From Collinsella aerofaciens (lineage in GTDB: Bacteria; Actinomycetota; Coriobacteriia; Coriobacteriales; Coriobacteriaceae): 64,000 nt of DNA. This document shows, piece after piece, positions 10,046 to 24,283 of this stretch (position 1 is its first letter; every line of letters starts with the position of its first letter). Position numbers and translations under genes: made by a program. The notes under the pieces were generated by a model. That model was given only the letters and a program-made list of their open reading frames with translations. It had not been told where the DNA came from and made no database searches. Where the stretch lies: assembly GCF_015548375.1 (NCBI RefSeq), contig NZ_JADMWW010000003.1, forward strand, positions 62,001-126,000, written 5' to 3'.

Positions 10046-10063
10046 GTTTCACGATTTGAAAAC
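10046..10063. promoter_or_regulatory. Second probable RpiR operator
   Basis: GTTTCA-CGATT-TGAAAAC: TTTCA and TGAAA separated by five bases, the same core and spacing as the site at 7618-7638. It lies 91 bases upstream of the second GH1 start. A further small palindrome CCGTTATAACGG lies between it and the gene. The rest of 9956-10317 holds no gene that I can support. Confidence 0.6.
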
Positions 10064-10317
10064 GGCCGTGCCATCATGCACCGCAAACTCTAAAGAACAT
10101 GCCGTCGCGAAGGCCAAGCCTCATGCCCGCCACCGTCACGTGCCGGCGCCGCACACCGCCAAGCCGCTACTCCCCGTCGCGGAAGGTCAGGAGGTCGCGG
10201 TAGTCCGTGTCGCGCGTGCTGCCCGTCTTCGAGAACGGGTTCACCGAAGCAGGACACCTCATCCTCAAGATCTACCTCCTCGACGAAACCAAGGTCGATT
10301 TAGGAGACGCAACGTTA

Positions 10318-10566
10318 CTACAGCGCAGGGAAAACGGCCCGCCGAATAAAATCGGATCGATCCCCCGTCTTTCGGTCGATTGCCACCACCATGGATGCCG
10401 GAAAGCGCACGGTAACTGCAACAAGCGGCTCATCAGCAACAACGCCAGGCCTGACATGGATGCGCTCAAGACGACCCGTCCAAGTCTCTTGCTCAAACTC
10501 TACGCTCTCGCGCTCGATATCTTCGTCTGTCAGGACCGATCCATCAGCTAGTTTGTACTCAGTCAT
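10318..10566 (-). CDS. Ribbon-helix-helix protein, probable orphan antitoxin
   Basis: 82 residues. The acidic N-terminal half (MTEYKLADGSVLTDEDIERE) resembles the toxin-binding arm of actinobacterial small antitoxins. The C-terminal half, LVAVTVRFPASMVVAIDRKT then RSDFIRRAV, fits the strand-helix-helix of an RHH/CopG DNA-binding domain. Its ATG lies inside the last codons of a 22-codon ORF that appears to be a toxin remnant, and its ribosome site AGGGAGG is within that ORF. A 16-bp-arm palindrome upstream is a natural autoregulatory operator. I find no complete toxin on either side. Confidence 0.7.
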   Translation of the reverse strand: MTEYKLADGSVLTDEDIERESVEFEQETWTGRLERIHVRPGVVADEPLVAVTVRFPASMVVAIDRKTGDRSDFIRRAVFPAL

Positions 10567-10627
10567 TATCTAGAACCTCCCTCTCAGACAAACCATGCTT
10601 GAGAGCATTGCGGTGGACAATTGCCAT
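10559..10627 (-). pseudogene. Remnant of a toxin gene, 22 codons
   Basis: Short ORF beginning MAIVHRNALKHGLSEREV and ending LDND-stop, overlapping the antitoxin start in the ATGA style. A strong ribosome site (GGAGGAGAGG, eight bases before the ATG) shows it is translatable. The segment HxxALKHGLSExEV matches, from memory, the N-terminus of small actinobacterial toxins encoded upstream of RHH antitoxins, normally 80-100 residues. The simplest reading is an in-place deletion that removed most of the toxin but kept both translation starts. It could instead be a leader peptide. Confidence 0.5.
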
Positions 10628-10645
10628 GGAAGTATCCTCTCCTCC

Positions 10646-10686
10646 AGGCAGAGTTTGTCATACTCATTGCATGACAAACTCTGCCT
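10646..10686. promoter_or_regulatory. Palindrome upstream of the toxin-antitoxin relic
   Basis: Perfect 16-base arms (10646-10661 and 10671-10686, AGGCAGAGTTTGTCAT and its complement) around a 9-base centre. It sits directly before the ribosome site of the relic ORF and about 80 bases past the DUF1016 stop. No U-tract follows on the minus strand, so an operator for the RHH protein is more likely than a terminator. Confidence 0.55.
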
Positions 10687-10769
10687 TGATACGTTCCCCA
10701 CCCCATGCTCATCGGCAAAGCTCAAGGCCATAAGCGAAATAAGCTTCTAACACCGAACAATTCCTACCG

Positions 10770-11912
10770 CTACCCATCAGACCTCTCCAGCAACATCCGT
10801 AAGTCATCGATGGGCGGCAGAGCATCGAGCAACTCTCGTGGCATATCCTTCGACGTCTTATAGGTGGCCACACCCATGGGTTTTGTGAAGTCTTGGATCA
10901 CATAGTCAACAAATCCCTTGTCCATGTCTTTGCAAAGCACAAGGCCTATGGAGGGATTCTCGTGCTCGCGACGCTCAAAGTCGTCCAGGATGCGTAGATA
11001 GCCAGAGAGCTGGCCGAGATAGGCCGGCTTGAAGGGGCCGCTCTTGAGCTCGACTGCAACTAAACAGTTGAGGTCGCGGTTGAAGAACAGGAGGTCGATG
11101 TACTGATCGATGCCAAAGGCGTCGAGATGGTACTGGTTTCCCACAAACGCGAAGGCTCGACCGAACGTCATGATGAACTGCTTGATATTCTGCACGATGC
11201 CTTGCTCTAACACGCGCTCGTCGACATCCTCCGCATCGCGCACCCCGAGTTCCTCAACATTGATAAAGTCGAGCAGATACTCGTCCTTGAACGTGGCGAT
11301 AGCGCGCAGCGCCTGCTGACCCTTTGGCAGCGTTGAGAGGAAGTTGTTGGAGACCTCTCCTTGATGATGAAAGTCGTCCGCCTTCAGCGAGCGTTTGAGC
11401 GCCTCCACACTTAAGTGCTCAAATGCGCACTTGTGAATGTAGAAGAGCCGCTCGTCAAGGGTCTTAGCACCTGCAAGGATATACCGATAATGGGTAAACC
11501 CAATCGCTAAAAAATCATCGAGAGAACATGTGTTTGAATTCGGCACTTGCAAGTGGCGAATTTGCAGAAGGCCACCGTCTGAAGATTCGTCACTCACGAG
11601 TGACGAATCGAGAAACGCCTGTTCATCGCCCGGAGCAGACCAAGCTTCAAAGAAGATTCGCATATATTTGAGACTTGTTGTGGAGAAGCCCCTGAGTCCT
11701 GGCAGCTCCTTCCGCAATTGTTCGCTGATGGTTTTGAGCGCGTTGGTTCCCCACGTGCCATTGCGCGTGTTGGCGGAGACGTAGCCTCCCACGGCGAAAT
11801 AGAGCTGCAGCTGCTGAGCGTTGGCGCTCTTCGCCGCAGCATACTGCGCACGCAATATCGCCGTCTTGATGGTCTGAACTTCCTCACGATAGCCCGTAAT
11901 CTCTGACATCAT
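10770..11912 (-). CDS. DUF1016 (YhcG-type) PD-(D/E)XK nuclease protein
   Basis: 380 residues. The N-terminal two thirds match the DUF1016 N-domain (LYFAVGGYVSANTRNGTWG, then FSTTSLKYMRIFFEAW), and the C-terminal third is a PD-(D/E)XK nuclease fold: QYIDLLFFNRDLNCLVAVELKSG supplies the Asp and the ExK pair. Family members are often found near restriction-modification systems or stand alone; their role is poorly known. No methylase or specificity gene is present here. It is next to the toxin-antitoxin relic, making this a small defence-like patch. ATG at 11912 has AGGAG six bases upstream. Confidence 0.85.
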   Translation of the reverse strand: MMSEITGYREEVQTIKTAILRAQYAAAKSANAQQLQLYFAVGGYVSANTRNGTWGTNALKTISEQLRKELPGLRGFSTTSLKYMRIFFEAWSAPGDEQAFLDSSLVSDESSDGGLLQIRHLQVPNSNTCSLDDFLAIGFTHYRYILAGAKTLDERLFYIHKCAFEHLSVEALKRSLKADDFHHQGEVSNNFLSTLPKGQQALRAIATFKDEYLLDFINVEELGVRDAEDVDERVLEQGIVQNIKQFIMTFGRAFAFVGNQYHLDAFGIDQYIDLLFFNRDLNCLVAVELKSGPFKPAYLGQLSGYLRILDDFERREHENPSIGLVLCKDMDKGFVDYVIQDFTKPMGVATYKTSKDMPRELLDALPPIDDLRMLLERSDG

Positions 11913-12032
11913 GGCGTTCTCCTCTTCTTACGAACTTGTGTTCCATGACGCGTTCTATGCTATCAACGCGTGCGGACACAAAATTGCGCGTACCATAGAG
12001 GCGTTTTCTGCTTCGCCTCGTTTGGGAGATGT

Positions 12033-12703
12033 ATGTCCAAACCCTCATCCGCACTCGACGCCAGCTCTTGCGATGTTTACGCCGACTCCGCGCGCCACCC
12101 TCTCACGCGCACATGGTGCGTAGCTGCGCTCGCCCTCATCTGCTGCGCGCTCTGGGGCAGTGCGATCCCCTGCATCAAGATCGGCTACGAGCTTCTCGGC
12201 ATCCAAAACGGCGACGTACCATCGGAGTTTCTCTTCGCTGGCGTGCGCTTTATGCTTGCCGGCGCTATCGCACTTGCCGCTGCAGTCATAACAAGACGTC
12301 GCTTGCCTCGCGTCTCACGCACGGGATGGCCACTCGTTATCAGACTCTCGCTTGCCCAAACTATCGTGCAGTACGCCTTCTTTTATATCGGCGTTTCAAA
12401 CGCTTCGGGTGTGCGCGGCTCAATCGTCAACGCTATGAACACGTTTCTCTGCGTGTTGATGGCAGCGCTCGTGTTCCGGCAAGAACGGCTCACTGCGCGC
12501 AAAGTCCTCGGCTGCGCTATAGGTTTTGTCGGAGTCGTTATCGTCAACCTCACCGGTGGCGATAGCGGCGGCGCCGTCACGCTCACAGGCGAGGGCTTCA
12601 TCCTTATTGCCGCTGTCTCCTACGCTGTCTCGTCTGCCCTCATCCACACCTACTCCCAGCGCGAGGACCCCGTGGCGCTCAGCGGCTACCAGTTTATCAG
12701 CCC
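12033..12703 (+). pseudogene. EamA/DMT transporter, 3'-truncated
   Basis: From ATG 12033 (preceded by GGGAG) the frame encodes a typical drug/metabolite transporter N-terminus: CCALWGSAIPCIKIGYELL, a second helix AGVRFMLAGAIALAA, and further helices to about residue 223 (LSGYQF). Homology then stops. The remaining frame to 12890 is Arg/Pro-rich, unlike a membrane protein, and reads through a palindrome and into antisense carB. About seven of the usual ten helices remain, so the protein is probably non-functional. The break lies at the palindromic element at 12760-12842, which may have caused it. Confidence 0.75.
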
Positions 12704-12759
12704 TAGTCATCGCGCAAAGCCCCTTCGGCAGTACACGGTGCAACCGAGTCACCGCAGGC

Positions 12760-12842
12760 CGGGGCGGGAGGCGGTCCTTTCTCTCGGAAAACTTCGCGAA
12801 GCCCAGTTTCCGAGAGAAAGTGTCCGGCTCCCACCCCGGCCG
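12760..12842. repeat. Nested palindromic repeat at the carB 3' end
   Basis: GGCCGGGG, GGGAG and CTTTCTCTCGGAAA are all repeated in inverted order on the other side of a centre holding the perfect 10-base palindrome CTTCGCGAAG. Outside it, 12728-12740 is an inverted copy of the last 13 coding bases of carB (12856-12868). The design parallels the repeat at 1509-1596. It may also stop carB transcription, although no U-tract is present. Confidence 0.75.
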
Positions 12843-12852
12843 ACCAGGTCAA

Positions 12853-16167
<3,315 letters not shown>

Positions 16168-16168
16168 G

Positions 16169-17614
16169 TTAGTTCTCCTCGGTCTCGGTCGCAGCGGAAC
16201 CATTGTCGGCAAAGTTCCAGCCCTGCAGGCGGTCCTTCGCGGTGTCGATGTCCAGGTAGTTCTCCTCGCCGTCCATGAGTCGCGTAAAGGCAGTAAAGAG
16301 ATAGTGGGCATCGGTGGGTCCGGGCGAGGCCTCGGGGTGGTACTGCACCGAGAAGCACGGCGCGTCGAGCAGCTGGATGCCCTCGGCGGTGCCGTCGTTG
16401 AGGTTCACATGCGTCAGGCGAATGCGGCCGAAGCGCTCGTTCATCACGACTGGCGCGATGCCGCGGCGCACCCAGACGCGCAGATCCCCATCGGCCGCAT
16501 GCTCGGTCTCGCCGCCGGAAAGCTCGGGGACAAGCTTGCCCAAGCTGGGGAACAGCAGACCAAAGCCATGGTTTTGCGCGGTAATCTCCACGCGACGGCT
16601 TACCAGGTTCATGACCGGCTGGTTGCCACCGCGGTGACCGAACTTAAGCTTTTCCATCTGAGCGCCGCAGGCCAGGTTGATCATCTGGTGACCAAGACAA
16701 ATACCAAAGACCGGCACCTTGCCGATCAGCTGCTGCACCTGCTCGTAGGTCTCCACCACGGCGTCGGGGTCGCCGGGACCATTGGACAAAAAGACACCGT
16801 CGGGATTCATGTCGAGCACCTGCTGGGCGGGCGTATCCCACGGCACGACGGTAAGGTCGCAGCCGGCGCGGACCAGACCCTCCAGAATGCCGCGCTTCAC
16901 ACCGCAGTCGTAGGCGACCACTTTGTGACGGGCAGGAGCGGCAGCCGTAAGCGCAAAGTCATGCGTGGCAGGCAGGTCGGCGGCCACAAACTCGTGAGGT
17001 ACGGGGCAACTTACGGTCTTGACCAGGTTCTCGCCTACCAGCGTGGGCGCTGCGGCCAGACGCTCGGCAAGCTCGTCGACGTCGAAGATCTCGGTCGAGA
17101 TAATGCCCATCTTGGAACCATTGTCGCGCAGGTGGCGTACCAGAGCGCGGGTGTCGACGCCCTCGATAGCGACGATGCCGTGGGCGCGCAGATACTCCGG
17201 CACGCTGACGGCCGAGCGCCAGTTAGAAGGCGTGGTGCACATGTCGCGAACGATCATGCCGCGCATAGCCGGAGCGCTCGCAGGGCGCACGGCGTCGCCG
17301 GGGAAGGCCGACTGGACGTCGGTCTCGTCGATACCGTAGTTGCCGATCTGCGGATAGGTCATGGTTACGATTTGGCCGGCATAACTCGGGTCGGTCATGA
17401 CCTCAAAGTAACCCTCGAGCGAGGTGTTGAAGCAGACTTCGCCGGTCGCGGTGCCCTCGGCACCGCATGCACGTCCATAAAAAATGGTCCCATCCTCAAG
17501 ATACAGGATGCAGGGACCACAGGTGCCCTTGCTGGTTTTGGCCAGCATACGCTGGCAAAGCTCGCTGGGCGCGAAGGTGCGGGCGGCAGCGCCCGCGGTA
17601 TGGTTGTTCGCCAT
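16169..17614 (-). CDS. carA: Carbamoyl-phosphate synthase small subunit
   Basis: Glutamine amidotransferase subunit that feeds ammonia to CarB. 481 residues, longer than the usual 360-390. The extra length includes an N-terminal extension before the CPSase small-chain domain ([11 protein letters not shown]...) and a variable patch in the C-terminal class I GATase domain near 385-420. The nucleophile Cys is in [10 protein letters not shown] chose ATG 17614 because of the AAGGAG site just upstream. No PyrR-type attenuator is visible before it. Confidence 0.95.
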   Translation of the reverse strand: MANNHTAGAAARTFAPSELCQRMLAKTSKGTCGPCILYLEDGTIFYGRACGAEGTATGEVCFNTSLEGYFEVMTDPSYAGQIVTMTYPQIGNYGIDETDVQSAFPGDAVRPASAPAMRGMIVRDMCTTPSNWRSAVSVPEYLRAHGIVAIEGVDTRALVRHLRDNGSKMGIISTEIFDVDELAERLAAAPTLVGENLVKTVSCPVPHEFVAADLPATHDFALTAAAPARHKVVAYDCGVKRGILEGLVRAGCDLTVVPWDTPAQQVLDMNPDGVFLSNGPGDPDAVVETYEQVQQLIGKVPVFGICLGHQMINLACGAQMEKLKFGHRGGNQPVMNLVSRRVEITAQNHGFGLLFPSLGKLVPELSGGETEHAADGDLRVWVRRGIAPVVMNERFGRIRLTHVNLNDGTAEGIQLLDAPCFSVQYHPEASPGPTDAHYLFTAFTRLMDGEENYLDIDTAKDRLQGWNFADNGSAATETEEN

Positions 17615-17773
17615 AATTCTCCTTCCCGGTCTCACAGGACCGGCTTAAAGGTGTGTAGTTAGGCCTCGCGGTATTGTAACCGCAAGCATGCCTCATGGCG
17701 TTAATTTCATCGAAATGTTTACGAAATGATAATTATGACTTTCTATGCATAATGATTTTTCTGGGACGGGGAT

Positions 17774-17816
17774 TAAAAAAATCATCCCGCGAGGCTTGTG
17801 GCTCACGCGGGATGAT
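17774..17816 (-). terminator. Rho-independent terminator
   Basis: Stem 17781-17791 / 17806-17816 (ATCATCCCGCG) followed on the minus strand by seven T. It lies seven bases past the stop of the membrane-protein gene at 17823-18788. Confidence 0.88.
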
Positions 17817-17822
17817 GACGTC

Positions 17823-18788
17823 TTACTTTCTCTTGTCCTGCTCCAGCAAATCGGACGGTGAGCGATCGGGCTTGCCGCCGCGGAAAATCTCGCGGCCATG
17901 CAGACGATGCTCCAGGTCACGTTCGACCTTTTCCTCGTCAATCTTGGTCTGGCTCACCACCGGGTCCTCAATCAACGACGACACCGAGTTCACCTGCTTC
18001 TGAATGCGCTCGGCGATGGTGTCATCCATACTCACGATGCGCATCTTCCAGTCGATACTCGTGGCGTTGGATGAGCTCTTGGTCCACACGAACGTCAAAA
18101 TGGCGCTCTGGTGGCCGCGCGCGGGGAACATGCCAAAGAAGGAATCGTGCTGAATGTTGCTATCCTCGTCGATATAGGCGTGAACGTTATACACCACGCG
18201 GTCGATCTTATCGTTGAGCAGCGCGTTGGTCGCGAGCGCCGCGGCCTGAATCTGCCCGTTGGACAGCAGCTCGAGCTCGTTGGCAGACGATGTGTCCAAC
18301 ACCGTCACCTCGACCGTGCCCGTACGCTCATCGGCTTCATCGACGGTAAAGTCGAGCGGGAACTGCGTAAAGCCGTTGCCCCACTCGAGTCCACCCTTGA
18401 GTGCTGTAGAAACGGTATCGACCGAAACGCTCTCGGACAGGTTGGCGGTGTTCAGACGACGCATCACGCCGTAGCCAATCTGCATGCCCACGATCAGCAC
18501 CAAAATACCGATGACCACGGCCATCGCGGTCTTCGTAATGGTATGGCTCACCTGCGAGCCCGAAGGATCGTCCTCGGACAGCGGGTCGATATGTTTTGCC
18601 TGGCTCGCGCGGTCCTCGCTGCGCAGCTGCGCTAGCGCCGCTTTGTCACCGCGCTTGGCCGCAGCCTCCTTCTCACGCATGCGCTCGGTTCGCTTTTTGG
18701 CAAGCGTGGGATCCAAGACACCGGATGCATCGATTTCGGAGAATAACTCCGTCACTTCTTCCGGAGTCAAAGGGTTCTTGTCAGCCAT
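17823..18788 (-). CDS. Single-pass membrane protein of unknown function
   Basis: 321 residues, family not recognised. A charged, helical cytoplasmic N-terminus (1-82, rich in Lys/Glu/Ala) is followed by one transmembrane helix (about 86-108, AMAVVIGILVLIVGMQIGYG) and an outer domain (110-290) with alternating beta-like segments, ending in a charged tail. This topology suggests a membrane-anchored extracytoplasmic domain. It is 19 bases downstream of the ABC exporter gene on the same strand and followed by a terminator, so it is probably cotranscribed with the exporter. Confidence 0.75.
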   Translation of the reverse strand: MADKNPLTPEEVTELFSEIDASGVLDPTLAKKRTERMREKEAAAKRGDKAALAQLRSEDRASQAKHIDPLSEDDPSGSQVSHTITKTAMAVVIGILVLIVGMQIGYGVMRRLNTANLSESVSVDTVSTALKGGLEWGNGFTQFPLDFTVDEADERTGTVEVTVLDTSSANELELLSNGQIQAAALATNALLNDKIDRVVYNVHAYIDEDSNIQHDSFFGMFPARGHQSAILTFVWTKSSSNATSIDWKMRIVSMDDTIAERIQKQVNSVSSLIEDPVVSQTKIDEEKVERDLEHRLHGREIFRGGKPDRSPSDLLEQDKRK

Positions 18789-18807
18789 AAACTTCCTGTC
18801 ATATCAA

Positions 18808-20580
18808 TCAGTCGAGCTCGTGCGCACGCGCACCTTCGAACTGCATTCGATAGTAACGGGCATAGGTGCCGCCACGGGCGAGAAGCTCCTCGTGCGTGCC
18901 ACGCTCCACAACGCGACCATGCTCAACGGTCGCAATCTCATCGGCATGCTTAATGGTCGAAAGACGATGGGCGATGATAATCGTGGTACGGCCGCGTGCC
19001 AGCTCTTCGAGCGACTCCTGCACCGCCTCCTCGCTCTCGTTATCCAAAGCACTCGTCGCCTCATCCAAAATAAGGATCTTGGGATTCTTGAGAAACACGC
19101 GCGCGATGGCAACGCGCTGCTTCTGTCCGCCCGAAAGACGGCTGCCGCGCTCGCCTACCACGGTGTCGTAGCCCTGCGGAAGCGATTCGATAAAGGTATC
19201 GATATTGGCGCGGCGGGCCGCCTCGGCGATCTCTTCTGCCGTAGCACCCGGCTTGCCGTAGGCGATGTTCTCGCCGATTGTTCCGTCAAACAGGTAGACA
19301 TCCTGCTGCACCAGGCCGATGGCACGACGCAGGCTCTGCTGCGTCACATCGCGCACATCCTGGCCGTCGATGCTAATGGAGCCGGCAGCCACGTCATAAA
19401 AGCGCGGCAGCAGCGAACAGGTCGTGGACTTGCCGCCGCCCGAAGGGCCAACCAAAGCGATGGTCTGCCCGGGCTTGATGGACAGATCCATATGGTCGAT
19501 AACGGGACGCTCGTCGGCATCGCCCTCGCCCAGCTCGACATCCTCGTAGTTAAAGCACACGTCGTGATACTCCACGGCGCCGGCGGTCACCTGCAGATCC
19601 GTGGCGCCCGGCTTGTCCTGGATATCCGGCACGGTCGAGAGCACCTCGTCCATACGCTTAAAGCCGGCGATAGCCTTCTGATACGTTTCGGCCGAATTGA
19701 CGAGTGTCTCGAGCGGCGTGCAGAACAGCGAAATATAGAGTGCAAAGGTCGCCATATCGACCGCCTGCAGCTGTCCCTGGGCGACCAGCCAGCCGCCCAG
19801 CAGCACCACGATCACATAGAGCACACCCGAGAGCAGGCCATACGTCGCGGTATAGACGCCCATGGCGTGATACATGTTCTCCTTGGACGAAAGATAGCGA
19901 TTGTTGGAGGCGCGGAACTTGGCGCGCTCGGTCTCCTCGTTGGCAAAGCTCTTGACCACGCGCATGCCCGCCAGCGAATCCTGCAGCTGCGCATTGATGC
20001 CGCTGATCTTTTTGCGGTTGTCGCTAAAGACCTCGCGCATGCGCATGTTCTGCCAAAACATGATGACCGCAAACGCCGCCGTCACCACGGCCATGGCAAG
20101 CGCCAGCACCGGGGCGATGGTAAAGAGGATCACAAACGAGCCGATGATCTCGATGCCGCAGATGATGATCCACTCGGGCACGTGGTGCGCCGCCTCGCAG
20201 ATATCGAACAGGTCGTTGACCACGCGGCTCATCATGTCGCCCGAGCTGTTGCGGTCGAAGTACGCAAAGCTAAAGCGCTCATACTGGTCGAACAGGTCCT
20301 CGCGCATTTTGGACTCCATACGCGCGCCCATCACGTGACCCCAATAGCTCACAAAATAACGGCAGGCGCAGCGGGCGGCATACATCAGCACCAAGCCCAC
20401 CGCGATCATGCCGAGCGCCTGCATAATGGCAGCCTGACCCTGAGTAAACAGCCCACCGGTCAAATTGCGCAGGATAATGGGGAACGCCAGGTCAATGGCG
20501 GCAAGCACCAGAGCACAAACAGTATCAGCAACAAAAAGCCCCATCTGGGGCTCGTAATACGAAAGAAACCTCTTCAGCAT
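18808..20580 (-). CDS. ABC transporter, fused membrane and ATPase domains
   Basis: Exporter half-transporter of 590 residues: six-helix membrane domain (1-315), then the ATPase with Walker A GPSGGGKST, Q-loop QQDVYLFDG, signature LSGGQKQR, Walker B ILILDEATSALD and the switch His in IIIAHRLSTI. It probably works as a homodimer; substrate unknown. An in-frame start at 20679 has a stronger ribosome site (GAGGAGG) and would add 33 basic residues, but it lies in the loop of a long inverted repeat. Family members usually begin at MLKRFLSYY, so I prefer ATG 20580, which has AAGGTG. Confidence 0.9.
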   Translation of the reverse strand: MLKRFLSYYEPQMGLFVADTVCALVLAAIDLAFPIILRNLTGGLFTQGQAAIMQALGMIAVGLVLMYAARCACRYFVSYWGHVMGARMESKMREDLFDQYERFSFAYFDRNSSGDMMSRVVNDLFDICEAAHHVPEWIIICGIEIIGSFVILFTIAPVLALAMAVVTAAFAVIMFWQNMRMREVFSDNRKKISGINAQLQDSLAGMRVVKSFANEETERAKFRASNNRYLSSKENMYHAMGVYTATYGLLSGVLYVIVVLLGGWLVAQGQLQAVDMATFALYISLFCTPLETLVNSAETYQKAIAGFKRMDEVLSTVPDIQDKPGATDLQVTAGAVEYHDVCFNYEDVELGEGDADERPVIDHMDLSIKPGQTIALVGPSGGGKSTTCSLLPRFYDVAAGSISIDGQDVRDVTQQSLRRAIGLVQQDVYLFDGTIGENIAYGKPGATAEEIAEAARRANIDTFIESLPQGYDTVVGERGSRLSGGQKQRVAIARVFLKNPKILILDEATSALDNESEEAVQESLEELARGRTTIIIAHRLSTIKHADEIATVEHGRVVERGTHEELLARGGTYARYYRMQFEGARAHELD

Positions 20581-20627
20581 AATCACCTTACGCGGTTTTA
20601 CCAAACCGCGTTTCGTCTCGACGCTGC

Positions 20628-20725
20628 AAGTGCTCCATTTGGACAATCTGGCCTTCAATCGTCGGTCGCGTATATCCATACGCTTCCCTCCTCTTTTAGG
20701 CCACCTTGTCTCAAATGGAGCACTT
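20628..20725. repeat. Long inverted repeat enclosing a ribosome site and start codon
   Basis: Arms 20628-20654 and 20698-20725 match as inverted copies over about 27 bases with few differences; AAGTGCTCCATTTG is exact. The 43-base centre contains GAGGAGG, the ATG at 20679 and a small dyad GCGTAT/ATACGC. A further perfect hairpin (ACGCGGTTT / AAACCGCGT, 20590-20611) lies next to the preferred start of the ABC gene. Confidence 0.7.
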
Positions 20726-20764
20726 TCGCTGACTTACACAAACCTGCGGGATCATCCCCGCTCG

Positions 20765-21460
20765 TTAAAGCTCCGCTCCGCCTAGTCGGTGCGCGATGCT
20801 GTCACAGGCCAAGGCGCCTACGACGGTCTTGGCGTCTTCGATCTTGCCGTCGAGTACGGCGTCGATCAGCTCGTGCAGCGGCACCAGGTCCACGTTGACA
20901 AACTCGTCATCATCGGGGTTGGGCGCATCAAACTCGAGCTTGGTAGCCAAGTAGATATGGATGATCTCATCGCAAAAACCGCAGGACGTGACAATCGACG
21001 TCAAAAAGCGAATACGACCAGCCCTAAAGCCCGTCTCCTCATGCAGTTCGCGCTTGGCGCAATCGAGCGGGTCCTCGCCCGGGTCGAGCTTGCCGGCAGG
21101 AATCTCGACCGTCACGCGGTCGATGGCGGTGCGGTACTGACGCACCAGTACGATCTTGCCGCTCTCGGTCAGTGCCACAACGGCCGCCGCACCCGGATGG
21201 CGAACGATATCGCGGGCGCTGCGGTGACCGTTAGGCAGCTCAACCTCAAGCCGGTGGACGTCGAGAATCTTGCCCTTCCAGGCGCACTCCTCCGAAAGAA
21301 TCTTCTCGTGCAGCTCGGCATCGTGCGGGTCGTCATCGCCCAACACCAGCGCCGGCTCGTCAGCGACCTCGCCACCAGGCTCGCCCTCGGCGTGCCCATA
21401 CATGCGGCTGTCCTCTTCGACGATCTGCGCGTCCACGAGCTCTTCGTTCTTCTCGTCCAT
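20765..21460 (-). CDS. NUDIX hydrolase, ADP-ribose pyrophosphatase type
   Basis: 231 residues. The first 60 are acidic and low in complexity, then a compact NUDIX domain follows. The box GKLDPGEDPLDCAKRELHEETGF fits the Gx5Ex7REUxEExGU consensus. Upstream, VRQYRTAIDRVTVEIPAG matches the ADP-ribose pyrophosphatase subgroup, which splits ADP-ribose to AMP and ribose 5-phosphate. ATG 21460 is better spaced from GAGAGG than ATG 21469. It is 21 bases downstream of purD and probably cotranscribed with it. Confidence 0.9.
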   Translation of the reverse strand: MDEKNEELVDAQIVEEDSRMYGHAEGEPGGEVADEPALVLGDDDPHDAELHEKILSEECAWKGKILDVHRLEVELPNGHRSARDIVRHPGAAAVVALTESGKIVLVRQYRTAIDRVTVEIPAGKLDPGEDPLDCAKRELHEETGFRAGRIRFLTSIVTSCGFCDEIIHIYLATKLEFDAPNPDDDEFVNVDLVPLHELIDAVLDGKIEDAKTVVGALACDSIAHRLGGAEL

Positions 21461-21481
21461 CCGTCTCATTCCTCTCGGATT

Positions 21482-22786
<1,305 letters not shown>

Positions 22787-22840
22787 GGGTGCCTCCTCTA
22801 TGGATGAATGGCCCGCTCCGCGCGAGCCCTTTGCAAGCAA

Positions 22841-22882
22841 ATATACCCCTCGGCCGCCCGTCTGGGCTGCAAAGGGGTATAT
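22841..22882 (-). terminator. Hairpin after purA
   Basis: ATATACCCCT (22841-22850) pairs with AGGGGTATAT (22873-22882), with a GC-rich loop. On the minus strand it follows the purA stop by 21 bases and is followed by the weak run TTTGCTTG. It is probably a terminator or attenuator ahead of purD. Confidence 0.55.
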
Positions 22883-22903
22883 CGCAATAACCGTATAAAC
22901 CGA

Positions 22904-24199
<1,296 letters not shown>

Positions 24200-24283
24200 T
24201 TACATTCATGGACTGTCTACGCGCCACGCCGGCACGCAGAAGCACAAAACATTCCCAGTATACCCGTGCAACGGGCGCCTGTC

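Noticed and set aside
10046-10063. Possible parS site
   Set aside because: Half-sites are TTTCA and TGAAA with five bases between, not the CACGTG core of parS; it fits the RpiR dyad better.
10167-10262. 31-codon minus-strand ORF (MRCPASVNPFSKTGS...)
   Set aside because: Reads protein-like at its end but has no ribosome site and no recognisable family; possibly debris, too weak to list as a gene.
10207-10551. 114-codon plus-strand ORF
   Set aside because: Overlaps the RHH antitoxin gene in antisense and lacks a ribosome site.
17615-17760. Pyrimidine attenuator before carA
   Set aside because: No anti-terminator/terminator pair or PyrR-binding loop could be drawn; the only strong hairpin belongs to the upstream gene's terminator.
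18484-20898. 804-codon plus-strand open frame
   Set aside because: Antisense of the ABC exporter and membrane-protein genes.
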